Positions 23,481 through 31,963 of a stretch of 33,969 bases of DNA are shown here, one piece after another (position 1 is the stretch's first letter; each line of letters begins with the position of its first letter). The DNA is from CAZRXG01 sp964603985 (GTDB taxonomy: Bacteria > Chloroflexota > Anaerolineae > Aggregatilineales > UBA3940). The notes under the pieces were generated by a model. That model saw nothing but the letters and a program-made list of their open reading frames with translations. It did not search any database and was not told the DNA's origin. The position numbers and the translations under genes are program-made. The stretch covers positions 1 through 33,969 of the forward strand of contig CAZRXG010000041.1 of NCBI GenBank assembly GCA_964603985.1, written 5' to 3'.

Positions 23481-24641
23481 ATGAACCTCTTTGCATATCG
23501 TGATGAGATTAAGCGTGCATTGTTGGATCATGTAGCACGTTTCGATGCGGAACCAGATCCATTCGTTGGCGCTTGGCTGGCTTATGCGTTCAGCCAAGAG
23601 GGTTTCCAAGACAACCCAATAATGATGGACCTGATCCACAGATTATCTGTGTTGGCTCAGGATGAGGCTGTTCTGCTGTCTCCTCGCAATCTTGGGCCGA
23701 TTTGCCTGATTGCGTATCTCAGGCAGCAGATTGGGCTTCAGATAACTGACTATTCGGAGATTTTGTCCTCTGCAATTGAAAACCTGCAAGACAACACTTC
23801 GAAGTTCTCACCAGTAAACGACCCTGAACAGGTATTCCCGATGGCCCTGTTTGTCAGTTGTCTTCAGGATGGGCGAAGCGCTCGTGACACACTTCGGTTG
23901 ATCATACGAAGTCGTTCCAATGGGACTCTCAAACGCCGGATAATCTACAAGGCTGCCTTGCATGAGCTAGGCAATGCTCAGTCGTTTCCGAATGTTGATG
24001 AAGCACCTTCTGATCCAGGCGACATTATTGGTTTGGTATGGTTCTGGGAACGATACGGAGACAGGGCTGGTTGCGCACGTTGGTGGAGCGCATTTGAGAA
24101 GATCAAGGACATCATCTCATCTAATCGGAGCGAGCGAGAAGATCTAGGAACGAGGGTCCTGTCGGTGACGGAGCTTTCTTTATTGTACGAAGCCCTAGTA
24201 CGTGAGACTTTGAACCCTGATCCTATCCTCTTGTTCCAACTCTATCCTTTGCATCCCAGGGTCCAAGACGTATCAACATCGTTGTTTATGGCTGGCGAGT
24301 ACAAAAACGCAGTGGAAGAGGCAGCAAAAGCTCTTAGCGCCCACATTCAGCAACGAACAGGTTCAACGAAGAGTGAAGCAGAACTCGTTAGAGCCGTTAT
24401 GCAACCACCTACGCCCAAACTAATAATGACCGCATTTCCAATTGCTTCAGAATCGGGTAAGAATGAGCAGAAGGGATTGTACTTAATCGCTGATGGAATA
24501 TTCACGGCGTTTCGGAACCCGAAAGCACATTCTGCCAAAGACGATCCAAAAGCACAGATCGACGCTGAGGAAGCCTTGGATCAGCTTATCATCATCAGTT
24601 ACATGTTCAAGCGTGTAGACAGAGCCACTTTCAGAAAATGA
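23481..24641 (+). CDS. HEPN-domain protein (TIGR02391/Hypoth_Ymh type), putative effector of the Argonaute module
   Basis: The protein has 386 residues. The N-terminal two thirds are helical and unrecognised. The C-terminal 125 residues match the TIGR02391 family: LHPRVQDVSTSLFMAGEYKN, VEEAAKAL, then GLYLIADGIFTAFRNPKAH and EEALDQLIIISYMFKRVDRA. The R345-N-P-K-A-H350 segment is the R-x4-H motif of HEPN ribonucleases, so RNase activity is plausible. It starts one base after the pAgo stop and overlaps hsdR by 4 bases. Because the Argonaute looks catalytically dead, this is the best candidate for the toxic effector. Its codons are visibly less GC-rich than those of hsdR. Confidence 0.8.
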   Translation: MNLFAYRDEIKRALLDHVARFDAEPDPFVGAWLAYAFSQEGFQDNPIMMDLIHRLSVLAQDEAVLLSPRNLGPICLIAYLRQQIGLQITDYSEILSSAIENLQDNTSKFSPVNDPEQVFPMALFVSCLQDGRSARDTLRLIIRSRSNGTLKRRIIYKAALHELGNAQSFPNVDEAPSDPGDIIGLVWFWERYGDRAGCARWWSAFEKIKDIISSNRSEREDLGTRVLSVTELSLLYEALVRETLNPDPILLFQLYPLHPRVQDVSTSLFMAGEYKNAVEEAAKALSAHIQQRTGSTKSEAELVRAVMQPPTPKLIMTAFPIASESGKNEQKGLYLIADGIFTAFRNPKAHSAKDDPKAQIDAEEALDQLIIISYMFKRVDRATFRK

Positions 24642-27529
24642 CACGACTCAGCGAAAAGCGCGATGTCCAGGATCAATTAGTCGACTACTTGGTCGGTATC
24701 GGTTGGGAATACATCCCGCCCGACGACGTCGGCCTGGCGCGGGGCGGGGACGAGCGCGAGTCATTCCTTCTGGAGATCGCCCAACGGAAGCTGATTGGAC
24801 TCAACCCCGGCCTGGTCACCGAGGCCAACGTCGACGACGTGCTGCGCCGCCTGCGGTTGGTGCGGGCCGATATGTCCGGCAACGAGGCTTACCTGGCCGC
24901 GCTGCGCGGTCACTGGACGGTCTACGACGCAGTCGAGAAGCGTGAGTGCAACCTCACGCTGGTCGACTACGAGGCCCCGGATGCCAATCATTTCGTCTTC
25001 ACGCAGGAGCTGCCCTTTGAAGACCGCGACCGGCGGCGCATGGACATGGTGCTGTGGATCAACGGCCTGCCGGTGTGCGTTGTGGAGAACAAAAGCCCCA
25101 CCGTCGAGGAGGGTGAGCTTGAAGCTTTCGACCAGGTGCAGTACACGTACACCAGCCGTATCCCGGAGTTCATCAAGTTCCCGCTGGTGTTCGTCGCCTG
25201 CAACGGCATCCGTCTCAGCTACGGTCCCACCTGGAACACCGACCTCAAAGCCTTCTACCGCTGGAAGGTCGAGGGGCGAGATACTGGCATCGAGCGGCTG
25301 GCCAAGAGCTTTTTCGATAAGGACAACCTGCTGGGCATCCTGCGCGACAGCGTCATCTTCTTCCGCACCGACGACCAGACGCACAAGTTCGTGCTGCGCC
25401 CGCACCAGATGCGCACGGTTGAGAAGATCGTCGCTCGCGTGGATGCCCGCGAGGCCGACAGCGGCCTGATCTGGCACACGCAAGGCTCCGGCAAGACGCT
25501 GACGATGATCGTCGCCGCCCACCGGCTGCGGCGGCTGCCCTCGCTAGAGAACCCCACGCTGCTGGTGGTCGTCGACCGCCGCGAACTGGAAACCCAGATG
25601 GCCCAGAACCTGGAGGCGTTCGGCTTCCCGGCGGTCGTCCGCGCCGAGAGCAAGGAGCACCTGCGCGAGCTGCTCGCCAGCGACTACCGGGGCCTGATCG
25701 TCACGCTGATCCACAAGTTCGACCGCATACCGCCCCAGGTCAACGAGCGGGACAACATCGTCGTGCTGATCGACGAGGCTCACCGCTCCCAGGAGGGTGA
25801 CCTGGGCACCTACATGCGGGCTGCGCTGCCCCATGCCAGCTATTTCGGCTTCACCGGCACGCCCATCGACCGGGGCGTCATTGGCCGTGGGACATTCGAG
25901 ACGTTTGGCAAACCCGACCCGCAGGGCTACCTCGACAAGTACGCCATCGGCGAGTCTATCGAGGATGGGACGACCGTCCCGCTCTACTACACGCTCACCC
26001 CCACCGAGTTGCGTGTGGATCGCGCCATGCTCGAAACCGAGTTCTTCCAATTGGTCGAGGAAGCGGGCATCGCCAGCATCGAGGCGCTCAACCGCCTGCT
26101 CGACAAGGCCGAGAAGCTCAAGGCTGTGCTCAAAGCGCCGAGCCGCATTGGCCAGATCGCTGCCCACATTGCCGAGCACTACCGCGACAACGTCGAGCCG
26201 CTGGGCTTTAAGGCGTTCGTCGTCGCGCTCGACCGCGAAGCCTGCGCGCTCTACAAGGAGGCGCTTGACCAGTACCTGCCACCTGAGTACAGCGAGGTGG
26301 TCTATACGCCCCACCACAAAGACGCGCCGCCACTGAGCGATTATCACCTCAGCGACGACGAGGAGAAGCAGATCCGCCGCGCCTTCCGCGCCCCGGACGA
26401 TCTGCCCAAGATCTTGATCGTCACCGAGAAGCTGCTCACCGGCTACGATGCGCCGGTGCTGTATGCGATGTACCTCGACAAGCCGCTCAAGGACCATACA
26501 CTGCTCCAGGCCATCGCGCGGGTCAACCGCCCGTATCCCGACAAAACCAGCGGGCTGATCGTGGATTACATCGGTGTCTTCGAAGACCTGCAGCGCGCGC
26601 TGGCCTTCGACACCGAGACCGTGCAGACCGGCCTGATCGACCTGGACATGCTCAGACAGCGGTTTGCCGTGCTGATGGTCGAGGCGGGCGACATGCTGGC
26701 CCCCATCGACCTGGATGACCCCGATGGGCGGGCCGACCGCATCGTCCATCATTTCTTTGAGGTAGCCCGGCGTGAGGAGTTTGTCGGGCTCTTCAAGGAG
26801 GTTGAGCAGGCTTACGAGATCCTCTCCCCCGACCCGTTCCTGCGTGACTACCTCGACGCCTATGCCCTGCTGGCAGGCGTGTACCGGGTGGTCTACAACG
26901 CCTACGACCCGGAGGCGAAGCGGCGCAAGATCGAGCGCAACCTGCTCCGGAAAACCGACGGCTTGATCCGGCAGCGCGTTGAACTGGTCTCGCTGGTGGA
27001 CACATTACCTATTTACGAGATCAACCGCGACATCGCCAACGTCGTCCAGGCCGATAGTGTGAGCGACCGGGTCAAGATCGCCAACCTGCATCGCAGCCTG
27101 GTGGTTTACATCGAGGATAACAAGGACCAACAGCCCTATCTCATCTCTATCGGCGAGGAGGTTGAGGAGATCATCCGGCGGCTCCGCGACCGCCAGAACA
27201 GTGTGCAGGCGTCGCTCAACCAGTTGCTTGACTGCGCGGAACAGATTCACGCTGCCGAAGAGGAACAGGCGGATAGTGGGTTGCCGGGGGATTCGTTTGC
27301 GCTGTTCTGGGTGCTGCGGGGTGAGGGGTATCAAGACGCGGAGGCCCTGGCCGAGCAGGTGTACGGCGTGCTGGCTGCTCATGAGACGTGGCCGTACAGC
27401 CTCGCCGTCGAGCGGCAGGTGCGCCTGGAGTTGTACAAGCTGCTGTCAGGCAGTCATGGCAAGGGCGTCGATGCGCTGAAGGAAACGGTGGATAACCTGC
27501 TCAAGATGCACCGGATGGTGGCCGGATGA
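24638..27529 (+). CDS. hsdR: Type I restriction endonuclease subunit (nuclease-translocase)
   Basis: The protein has 963 residues and is the motor and nuclease of the type I complex. The N-terminal PD-(D/E)xK nuclease has D136 (RRMDMVLW) and E150-N-K152 (VVENKSP). The superfamily 2 translocase has Walker A QGSGKT (282-287), DEAH (379-382), TGTPID, and motif VI in ARVNRPYPDK. The C-terminal helical region for HsdM contact is present. All key residues are intact. ATG 24638 overlaps the HEPN stop (ATGA). GC-rich codon use returns here, matching hsdM, which suggests that the genes between hsdS and hsdR were inserted into an older restriction operon. Confidence 0.94.
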   Translation: MTRLSEKRDVQDQLVDYLVGIGWEYIPPDDVGLARGGDERESFLLEIAQRKLIGLNPGLVTEANVDDVLRRLRLVRADMSGNEAYLAALRGHWTVYDAVEKRECNLTLVDYEAPDANHFVFTQELPFEDRDRRRMDMVLWINGLPVCVVENKSPTVEEGELEAFDQVQYTYTSRIPEFIKFPLVFVACNGIRLSYGPTWNTDLKAFYRWKVEGRDTGIERLAKSFFDKDNLLGILRDSVIFFRTDDQTHKFVLRPHQMRTVEKIVARVDAREADSGLIWHTQGSGKTLTMIVAAHRLRRLPSLENPTLLVVVDRRELETQMAQNLEAFGFPAVVRAESKEHLRELLASDYRGLIVTLIHKFDRIPPQVNERDNIVVLIDEAHRSQEGDLGTYMRAALPHASYFGFTGTPIDRGVIGRGTFETFGKPDPQGYLDKYAIGESIEDGTTVPLYYTLTPTELRVDRAMLETEFFQLVEEAGIASIEALNRLLDKAEKLKAVLKAPSRIGQIAAHIAEHYRDNVEPLGFKAFVVALDREACALYKEALDQYLPPEYSEVVYTPHHKDAPPLSDYHLSDDEEKQIRRAFRAPDDLPKILIVTEKLLTGYDAPVLYAMYLDKPLKDHTLLQAIARVNRPYPDKTSGLIVDYIGVFEDLQRALAFDTETVQTGLIDLDMLRQRFAVLMVEAGDMLAPIDLDDPDGRADRIVHHFFEVARREEFVGLFKEVEQAYEILSPDPFLRDYLDAYALLAGVYRVVYNAYDPEAKRRKIERNLLRKTDGLIRQRVELVSLVDTLPIYEINRDIANVVQADSVSDRVKIANLHRSLVVYIEDNKDQQPYLISIGEEVEEIIRRLRDRQNSVQASLNQLLDCAEQIHAAEEEQADSGLPGDSFALFWVLRGEGYQDAEALAEQVYGVLAAHETWPYSLAVERQVRLELYKLLSGSHGKGVDALKETVDNLLKMHRMVAG

Positions 27530-28032
27530 GCACGCATCCTATCGAGATTCGGCAGCAACCCCGTCAGAGTATGGTCATGAAGGCCACGCCGGACGGTGTT
27601 GTGGTGCTTATCCCTCTTGAGGCCGCCCCGGACAGCCCGCGCGTTCAGGCATTCATCCAGGCGGGTCTGGAGAAGATTGAATCGATGCAGCCGCCCCTGC
27701 CCGCCGAACCGATGTCAATGGATGACCTGTATGCCCTTATTGATGAATGGGCAGGGCGCATCAGAGTGCGAGTTAAGCGCGTTCAGGTCCGCCCCATGCG
27801 CCGGAAGTGGGCTTCTTGCTCGACCGAGGGTAACCTGACCGTGAGCGATGATCTTCTCAGACTGCCCCGTCGACTGGCCGAGTATGTGGTTTGCCATGAG
27901 CTGGTGCACCTACGCATCCCCGATCATGGCAAAGGCTTTCGAGCGCTTATGAGTTGCTCCATGCCAGACTGGCGTGAACGCGAGCAGGAGTTAGCGGTTG
28001 TTGCGCTTAAAGTTTTACCGGAACTTGTATGA
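27526..28032 (+). CDS. YgjP-like zinc metallopeptidase (DUF45/M48-related)
   Basis: The protein has 168 residues. The C-terminal half shows the DUF45 pattern: RPMRRKWASCS (about 89-99), LTVSDDLLRLP, then YVVCHELVHL with H124-E-x-x-H128 and a further ligand H134 in IPDHGKGF. Genes of this family are very often found next to hsdR, but their role there is not established; protein quality control or regulation of the restriction subunit has been suggested. It overlaps hsdR (ATGA) and the next gene (ATGA). It is shorter than the usual 220-240 residues because the N-terminal part is reduced. Confidence 0.85.
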   Translation: MSTHPIEIRQQPRQSMVMKATPDGVVVLIPLEAAPDSPRVQAFIQAGLEKIESMQPPLPAEPMSMDDLYALIDEWAGRIRVRVKRVQVRPMRRKWASCSTEGNLTVSDDLLRLPRRLAEYVVCHELVHLRIPDHGKGFRALMSCSMPDWREREQELAVVALKVLPELV

Positions 28033-28985
28033 GCACCCACGATGGCATTGATGATGTGACACCTCAGGGAAGGTCCGCCTTGGAAGATCGGTTACGGGGT
28101 GCGCTCAACCACACACTTGGCGAACTGGGGCTAGAGAATATACAGCCTTCGTTCCTAGTAGAATATGAGCAGCTACAAAAAGCCCATGATGCGATTCATG
28201 AGTATATCCTACTTGCGCTTCTGATATCCCCTTCCCAAGCAGAGGACGAAGCTGCGTGGCAAGGCAAATCTGCATTCTTCGTATACCAATGGGAAGCTTT
28301 CTATCATGCCCACAGGTCTCTGATTGAGGCGCTTTGCGGGTACTACAACGTCGCCTTTACTCTGTTGAGGACTACCCTTGAATTGCTGATTAAAGGTGCA
28401 TTTTGGGAGTGTCTGGCCCACAAGAGATATCGGGAAAACGCCCAGGTGTTGGGTAATAACAAGGCTGGACGCAGGCTTAGGAGATTATTGGAGCAAGAAT
28501 TACAAAAGACACCAGGCAGCGAAGACAGATTAGAGCGAATATCAGCCGGGATCTATGACGTAATCGGCCCCCTAATCGAGAGACGAGACTTCCGCATCTT
28601 CTTCAGCACCATTGTTCTTCAACTTGAGCAGTGGGATATATTTTTACCAATACATGACGCGAACAAAAGTGTCTACAACCGGCTTTATCGCAAGCTATCA
28701 TCAGACGTGCATGTGATTCCTGATAGAACCGATACCGGCAGGAGATTAGCCGACGCGAAAGCGGAGCTCTTCGAGCAAGAACTGCTCCCGGACACGCTCC
28801 GCGAGTACGCAGGAATGCTTCACAAGACGATAGACTTGGGAGTATTGATTGAACTGAACCTCCTGGCGGATCTGATTGAAGGGAACGGTAACGCTAAGGG
28901 AAACCTCAGAGAGAGGCTTCCTTTCCTTGAGCAATTAGACCTGGTAGATAGTCTCAAGAGAGCGAGACAACTCGTCGAGGTCTAA
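28029..28985 (+). CDS. Helical hypothetical protein, last gene of the defence operon
   Basis: The protein has 318 residues, nearly all helical. A segment FYHAHRSLIEALCGYYNVAF followed by TLLRTTLELLIKGAFW (about 91-126), and a later YRKLSSDVH (220-228), recall HEPN-like or AbiV-like helical bundles, where a paired helix carries Arg/His residues. The exact R-x4-H motif is not present (spacing here is R-x6-H), so I do not assign it to a family. It overlaps the metallopeptidase gene by 4 bases. Codon use is more AT-rich than hsdR, like the Argonaute module. No terminator is evident in the 180 bp that follow (28986-29164). Confidence 0.65.
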   Translation: MSTHDGIDDVTPQGRSALEDRLRGALNHTLGELGLENIQPSFLVEYEQLQKAHDAIHEYILLALLISPSQAEDEAAWQGKSAFFVYQWEAFYHAHRSLIEALCGYYNVAFTLLRTTLELLIKGAFWECLAHKRYRENAQVLGNNKAGRRLRRLLEQELQKTPGSEDRLERISAGIYDVIGPLIERRDFRIFFSTIVLQLEQWDIFLPIHDANKSVYNRLYRKLSSDVHVIPDRTDTGRRLADAKAELFEQELLPDTLREYAGMLHKTIDLGVLIELNLLADLIEGNGNAKGNLRERLPFLEQLDLVDSLKRARQLVEV

Positions 28986-29164
28986 CTTTCTACCCTGTAG
29001 CTGTTTCAAAGACGCTCCCCTCCTCTCACCATCTTTATCAGCGCCAATCTCGGTCTCAAAGTCATGGCCGGCCGTGCATACCACCAAGGAAGTGGATTAA
29101 CCAACCTTAGAAGTGCTACTCTTAGTCTGTAGACTCTCAGTCATCACCGTTCTAATGTCTCTGC

Positions 29165-29401
29165 ATGGATCCCAGAGACACCTTCGGTCGAAACCTGCGC
29201 CGACTCAGAGAGGAACGGGGGCTCTCACAGGAGTCGCTGGCAGGACAAGCGGGGCTTCACCGGACCTACGTAGGCGCAATCGAGCGAGGGGAACGCAACG
29301 TCTCATTGCTAAACATCGTCAAACTTGCCCGGGCGCTGAACGTCGACGTTCGGGAGTTGTTTGAGGGGATCCCAACGAAGCGCAACGCTTCGGATGCGTA
29401 G
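29165..29401 (+). CDS. Small XRE-family transcriptional regulator
   Basis: The protein has 78 residues, consisting of one Cro/CI helix-turn-helix domain (FGRNLRRLREERGLSQESLA, HRTYVGAIERGERN) and a short tail. It resembles the controller (C) proteins of restriction systems and phage repressors in size and sequence, so it may regulate the neighbouring defence operon. The start is the ATG at 29165; the ribosome-binding site is weak. It stands alone between the defence operon and the two-component genes. A CGAAGCG-CAA-CGCTTCG hairpin lies in its last codons. Confidence 0.88.
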   Translation: MDPRDTFGRNLRRLREERGLSQESLAGQAGLHRTYVGAIERGERNVSLLNIVKLARALNVDVRELFEGIPTKRNASDA

Positions 29402-29469
29402 CCGGTTTCTCACAGAGGGGAGGCTCTCCATGGGCTGAGGGATGCGACCATAGGGACATTTGCCAAGAT

Positions 29470-29503
29470 GTGGACGGGCAACATGCCGACCACCTTCTTT
29501 TTT
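29470..29503 (+). terminator. Possible weak terminator after the XRE gene
   Basis: GTGG-A-CGG (29470-29477) pairs with CCG-A-CCAC (29486-29493) around an 8-base loop with one A-A mismatch, followed by CTTCTTTTTT. The rest of 29402-29640 shows no gene. Confidence 0.4.
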
Positions 29504-29640
29504 GCCTGATACTTATGACAAAAAACTAACAAAAAACACACCTATATTCCAACGATTGATCAGACCGCGGGCCCGAATGGGGCTGCGGTTGACGAAGCCG
29601 AAAGACCTGCAGCACGTTTTGTTCTCAGCAATCATCCTAG

Positions 29641-30924
29641 ATGGAGGAGGTATCGGGAATTGTGCCGCCCCCACAACCCTTGAAGCCAATACTGTCCAAT
29701 CTCGTCCCGATCAAAGCGCATCCGCTCTCGCCGCTGTCCGGCATCATACTCATCATCCTCACGCTGGCTGTGCTGCTGCAATTCATGCTGGTCGTTATAG
29801 ACGCCGGTGACCTCACCGGCCCGCATTACGCCCTTCTCCGCGCGTCCTCCAAAACCGCCACACTGTTCGAATTGCCTGCGCTCATCGCCTACATCCTGAG
29901 CCGTACAGGGCGGGACGAAACGGCGGCCTGGATCACGGTTCTGCTCATGTCGACCAACCCCTTCATCACACTGCTCATGTCCGGGGCCGACAACGGGCAG
30001 TTCTGGCACTACCACAACGTCTACCTGCTGTTAAGCGTGATGCTGGCCACACTTCTCCTGGATCTCAGAGCGGCCGTGGCCGTCGTGCTGGCCAACACAC
30101 TGGGAATAGGTCTGCTGGTGACCATCATTCCCTCGCCATACCATGACCCCCACTCACTCCTCATCGCCATCCCCTCCACACTGATCATGTCCCTGTTCGC
30201 CATCTGGCCTGCCTTCAACCTCAGGGACAAGCTGCAAGCCGCAACCCAAGAGTTGTTTGAGGCAGCGGAGGCCAACAACCGCCTGGCGATCCTGGAGGAA
30301 CGCCACCGCATCGCCCACGAACTGCACGACACGGTCAGCCAGACCCTGTTTGGCGCCAACCTGATCGCCGAAGGCATCCAAACCACGCTCACAAGCGACC
30401 CTGAACAGGCCTACCACAAGCTGGATGAATTCCGGCACGCCACGAGCAGCGCGCTGGCCGGGATGCGGCTGATGCTGGTCGAGCTACACCCCAGAGGCAT
30501 CATGGAGGCGCCGCTCGACCTGACGATCATCCAGTTGACCCAAACCAGTTGGGGCCGTACCGGTATCGAGATTGCGACCGAGATCAGTGGGCCTTCGACC
30601 ATCTACCCCGGAGATGTGCAGCTCGCGCTATACCGCATCACCCAACAAGCCATCACCAATGCCATTCAGCACGCAGCGGCAACACAGATCACCGTCCGCC
30701 TGGAACAACAGCACAACACACTCGCTCTCACCATCGAAGATAACGGCGTCGGCTTCGCCCCCGGCCTGATCAAGCCGGGACGGTTCGGCGTCCCGACAAT
30801 GGAATGCCGCGCCCGCTCCGTTGGCGCAGCGCTCGTAATTGACAGCGCCCCTGGCAGCGGCACGCGCATCATAGCGACATGGAAAGGAGCATGTGTTGAC
30901 GAGGATAAGAGTGCTGGTGGTTGA
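29641..30924 (+). CDS. NarL-type sensor histidine kinase
   Basis: The protein has up to 427 residues. The N-terminal membrane region has about six hydrophobic helices (35-190) and no obvious extracellular sensor domain. The HisKA_3 dimerisation domain contains ERHRIAHELHDTVSQ, with H229 as the expected phospho-acceptor. The HATPase domain shows the N box (QAITNAIQHA), DNGVGF and GSGTR. Start: ATG 29641 lacks a good ribosome-binding site, while GGAGGAGG at 29643-29650 could serve GTG 29662, shortening the protein by 7 residues. The response regulator gene overlaps its end, so the two form one signalling pair. The stimulus is unknown. Confidence 0.9.
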   Translation: MEEVSGIVPPPQPLKPILSNLVPIKAHPLSPLSGIILIILTLAVLLQFMLVVIDAGDLTGPHYALLRASSKTATLFELPALIAYILSRTGRDETAAWITVLLMSTNPFITLLMSGADNGQFWHYHNVYLLLSVMLATLLLDLRAAVAVVLANTLGIGLLVTIIPSPYHDPHSLLIAIPSTLIMSLFAIWPAFNLRDKLQAATQELFEAAEANNRLAILEERHRIAHELHDTVSQTLFGANLIAEGIQTTLTSDPEQAYHKLDEFRHATSSALAGMRLMLVELHPRGIMEAPLDLTIIQLTQTSWGRTGIEIATEISGPSTIYPGDVQLALYRITQQAITNAIQHAAATQITVRLEQQHNTLALTIEDNGVGFAPGLIKPGRFGVPTMECRARSVGAALVIDSAPGSGTRIIATWKGACVDEDKSAGG

Positions 30925-31525
30925 CGACCATCACGTGGTCAGGTGTGGGTTGAGGGACTTCCTGGAGAGGTACGACGACCTTGACCTGGTAGGCGAAGCA
31001 AGGACAGCGGAAGAGACGCTTGAACTCATCCCCCAGTTTCGGCCCGACGTGGTGTTGATGGACATCAAGCTGCCCGGCGATGTGGACGGGATCGGGGCTA
31101 CCCGGCAGATCGCCGCCCGTTACCCCGATATCAAGGTCATTGCGCTGACAGGCCTGCACCGGAACATCCTGCTCAAGGAAGCGATCAAGGCCGGCGCGTG
31201 TGGGTACCTGCTCAAGACGGTGACGAGCGACGAACTGGCGGAAGCGATCCACAAAGCGCACACCGGTGAACCGCTCCTACCGCCGGAGATCATGGAAATG
31301 CTGACGTCCTACGCCCCGATTGAATTGACCGGACGCGAGCGCGAGGTGTTAGGCCTGGTTGTGCAGGGCCTGACCAACCAGCAAATCGCAAACGAGCTGG
31401 GCATGAGCAAACACACGGTTCAGTTCCACATGCGCAACATCCGGGCCAAGCTCGGGGCGAAAAACAGCGCAGAAGCGGGCGCCATCGCCATGCAGTTGGG
31501 GCTGGTAGAGCCACCCAAACCCTGA
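30893..31525 (+). CDS. LuxR/NarL-family response regulator
   Basis: The protein has 210 residues. The receiver domain has the acidic pocket D11/D12, phospho-acceptor D57 (VVLMDIKLPG), and the conserved T (IALTG) and K (YLLKTV). The C-terminal LuxR helix-turn-helix (LTGREREVLGLVVQGLTNQQ, then SKHTVQFHMRNIRAKL) binds DNA. GTG 30893 or TTG 30896 follow AAAGGAG at 30883-30889; the gene overlaps the kinase by 32 bases. Phosphorylation by the adjacent kinase should control its DNA binding. Confidence 0.93.
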   Translation: MLTRIRVLVVDDHHVVRCGLRDFLERYDDLDLVGEARTAEETLELIPQFRPDVVLMDIKLPGDVDGIGATRQIAARYPDIKVIALTGLHRNILLKEAIKAGACGYLLKTVTSDELAEAIHKAHTGEPLLPPEIMEMLTSYAPIELTGREREVLGLVVQGLTNQQIANELGMSKHTVQFHMRNIRAKLGAKNSAEAGAIAMQLGLVEPPKP

Positions 31526-31575
31526 TACAGCGCCCTCCCTACCACAAGTCACAGCCAAAAAGAGAGCAACTTATT

Positions 31576-31610
31576 GAGTCGTTTCTGGTGATCCAGGAAC
31601 GACTCTTTTT
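31576..31610 (+). terminator. Strong intrinsic terminator after the two-component operon
   Basis: A 13-bp stem (31576-31588 with 31593-31605, one G-T pair) closes a TGAT loop and is followed by TTTTT. Confidence 0.92.
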
Positions 31611-31661
31611 CGTTACGCTGGTGGCATGTCCTGTGCTGCACCACGAGGAGGGCGCTACCCA

Positions 31662-31943
31662 ATGAGGCAACTGGGGCAGGTTGACGAAGAGCGGTTCCAG
31701 ACGTACATGGTGCTGGTAGGCCGGATGGGGCCACTCACCCGGCGCGAGACGAAACTGGTCTGGGGCCTGCTGTCGTGCTTCATCCCTTCCCCGGCCACCT
31801 CCGTCCCGCTGTCCAAACCCGCCCTGCTGGGATTGCAGACGCTCATCCAGGCGACGGACGCCGGGTACACCACCGATGGTAACCCGGCCCTCACCCAGCT
31901 GCTCATCACCGCCAAGCTGGCCGCCGAACAGGACAGCCTGTAG
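31662..31943 (+). CDS. Small hypothetical protein
   Basis: The protein has 93 residues from ATG 31662, with AGGAGGG at 31646-31652; an in-frame ATG at 31626 lacks such a site. It is soluble and mostly helical, with no signal peptide and no recognised domain (RETKLVWGLLSCFIPSP is the most hydrophobic part). It opens a run of genes (this one, a tiny membrane protein, a secreted protein and a partial exported protein) spaced by about 10-25 bases with good ribosome-binding sites, probably one operon after the terminator at 31576. Confidence 0.65.
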   Translation: MRQLGQVDEERFQTYMVLVGRMGPLTRRETKLVWGLLSCFIPSPATSVPLSKPALLGLQTLIQATDAGYTTDGNPALTQLLITAKLAAEQDSL

Positions 31944-31963
31944 TCGAAAAGGGAGGGAGCACT

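Noticed and set aside
24761..26752. Long minus-strand open frames over hsdR (for example 25544-26752) and similar ones over the relaxase and coupling-protein genes
   Set aside because: High GC makes antisense frames long. They show no recognisable domains and no ribosome-binding sites, and they mirror the codon structure of well-identified + strand genes.
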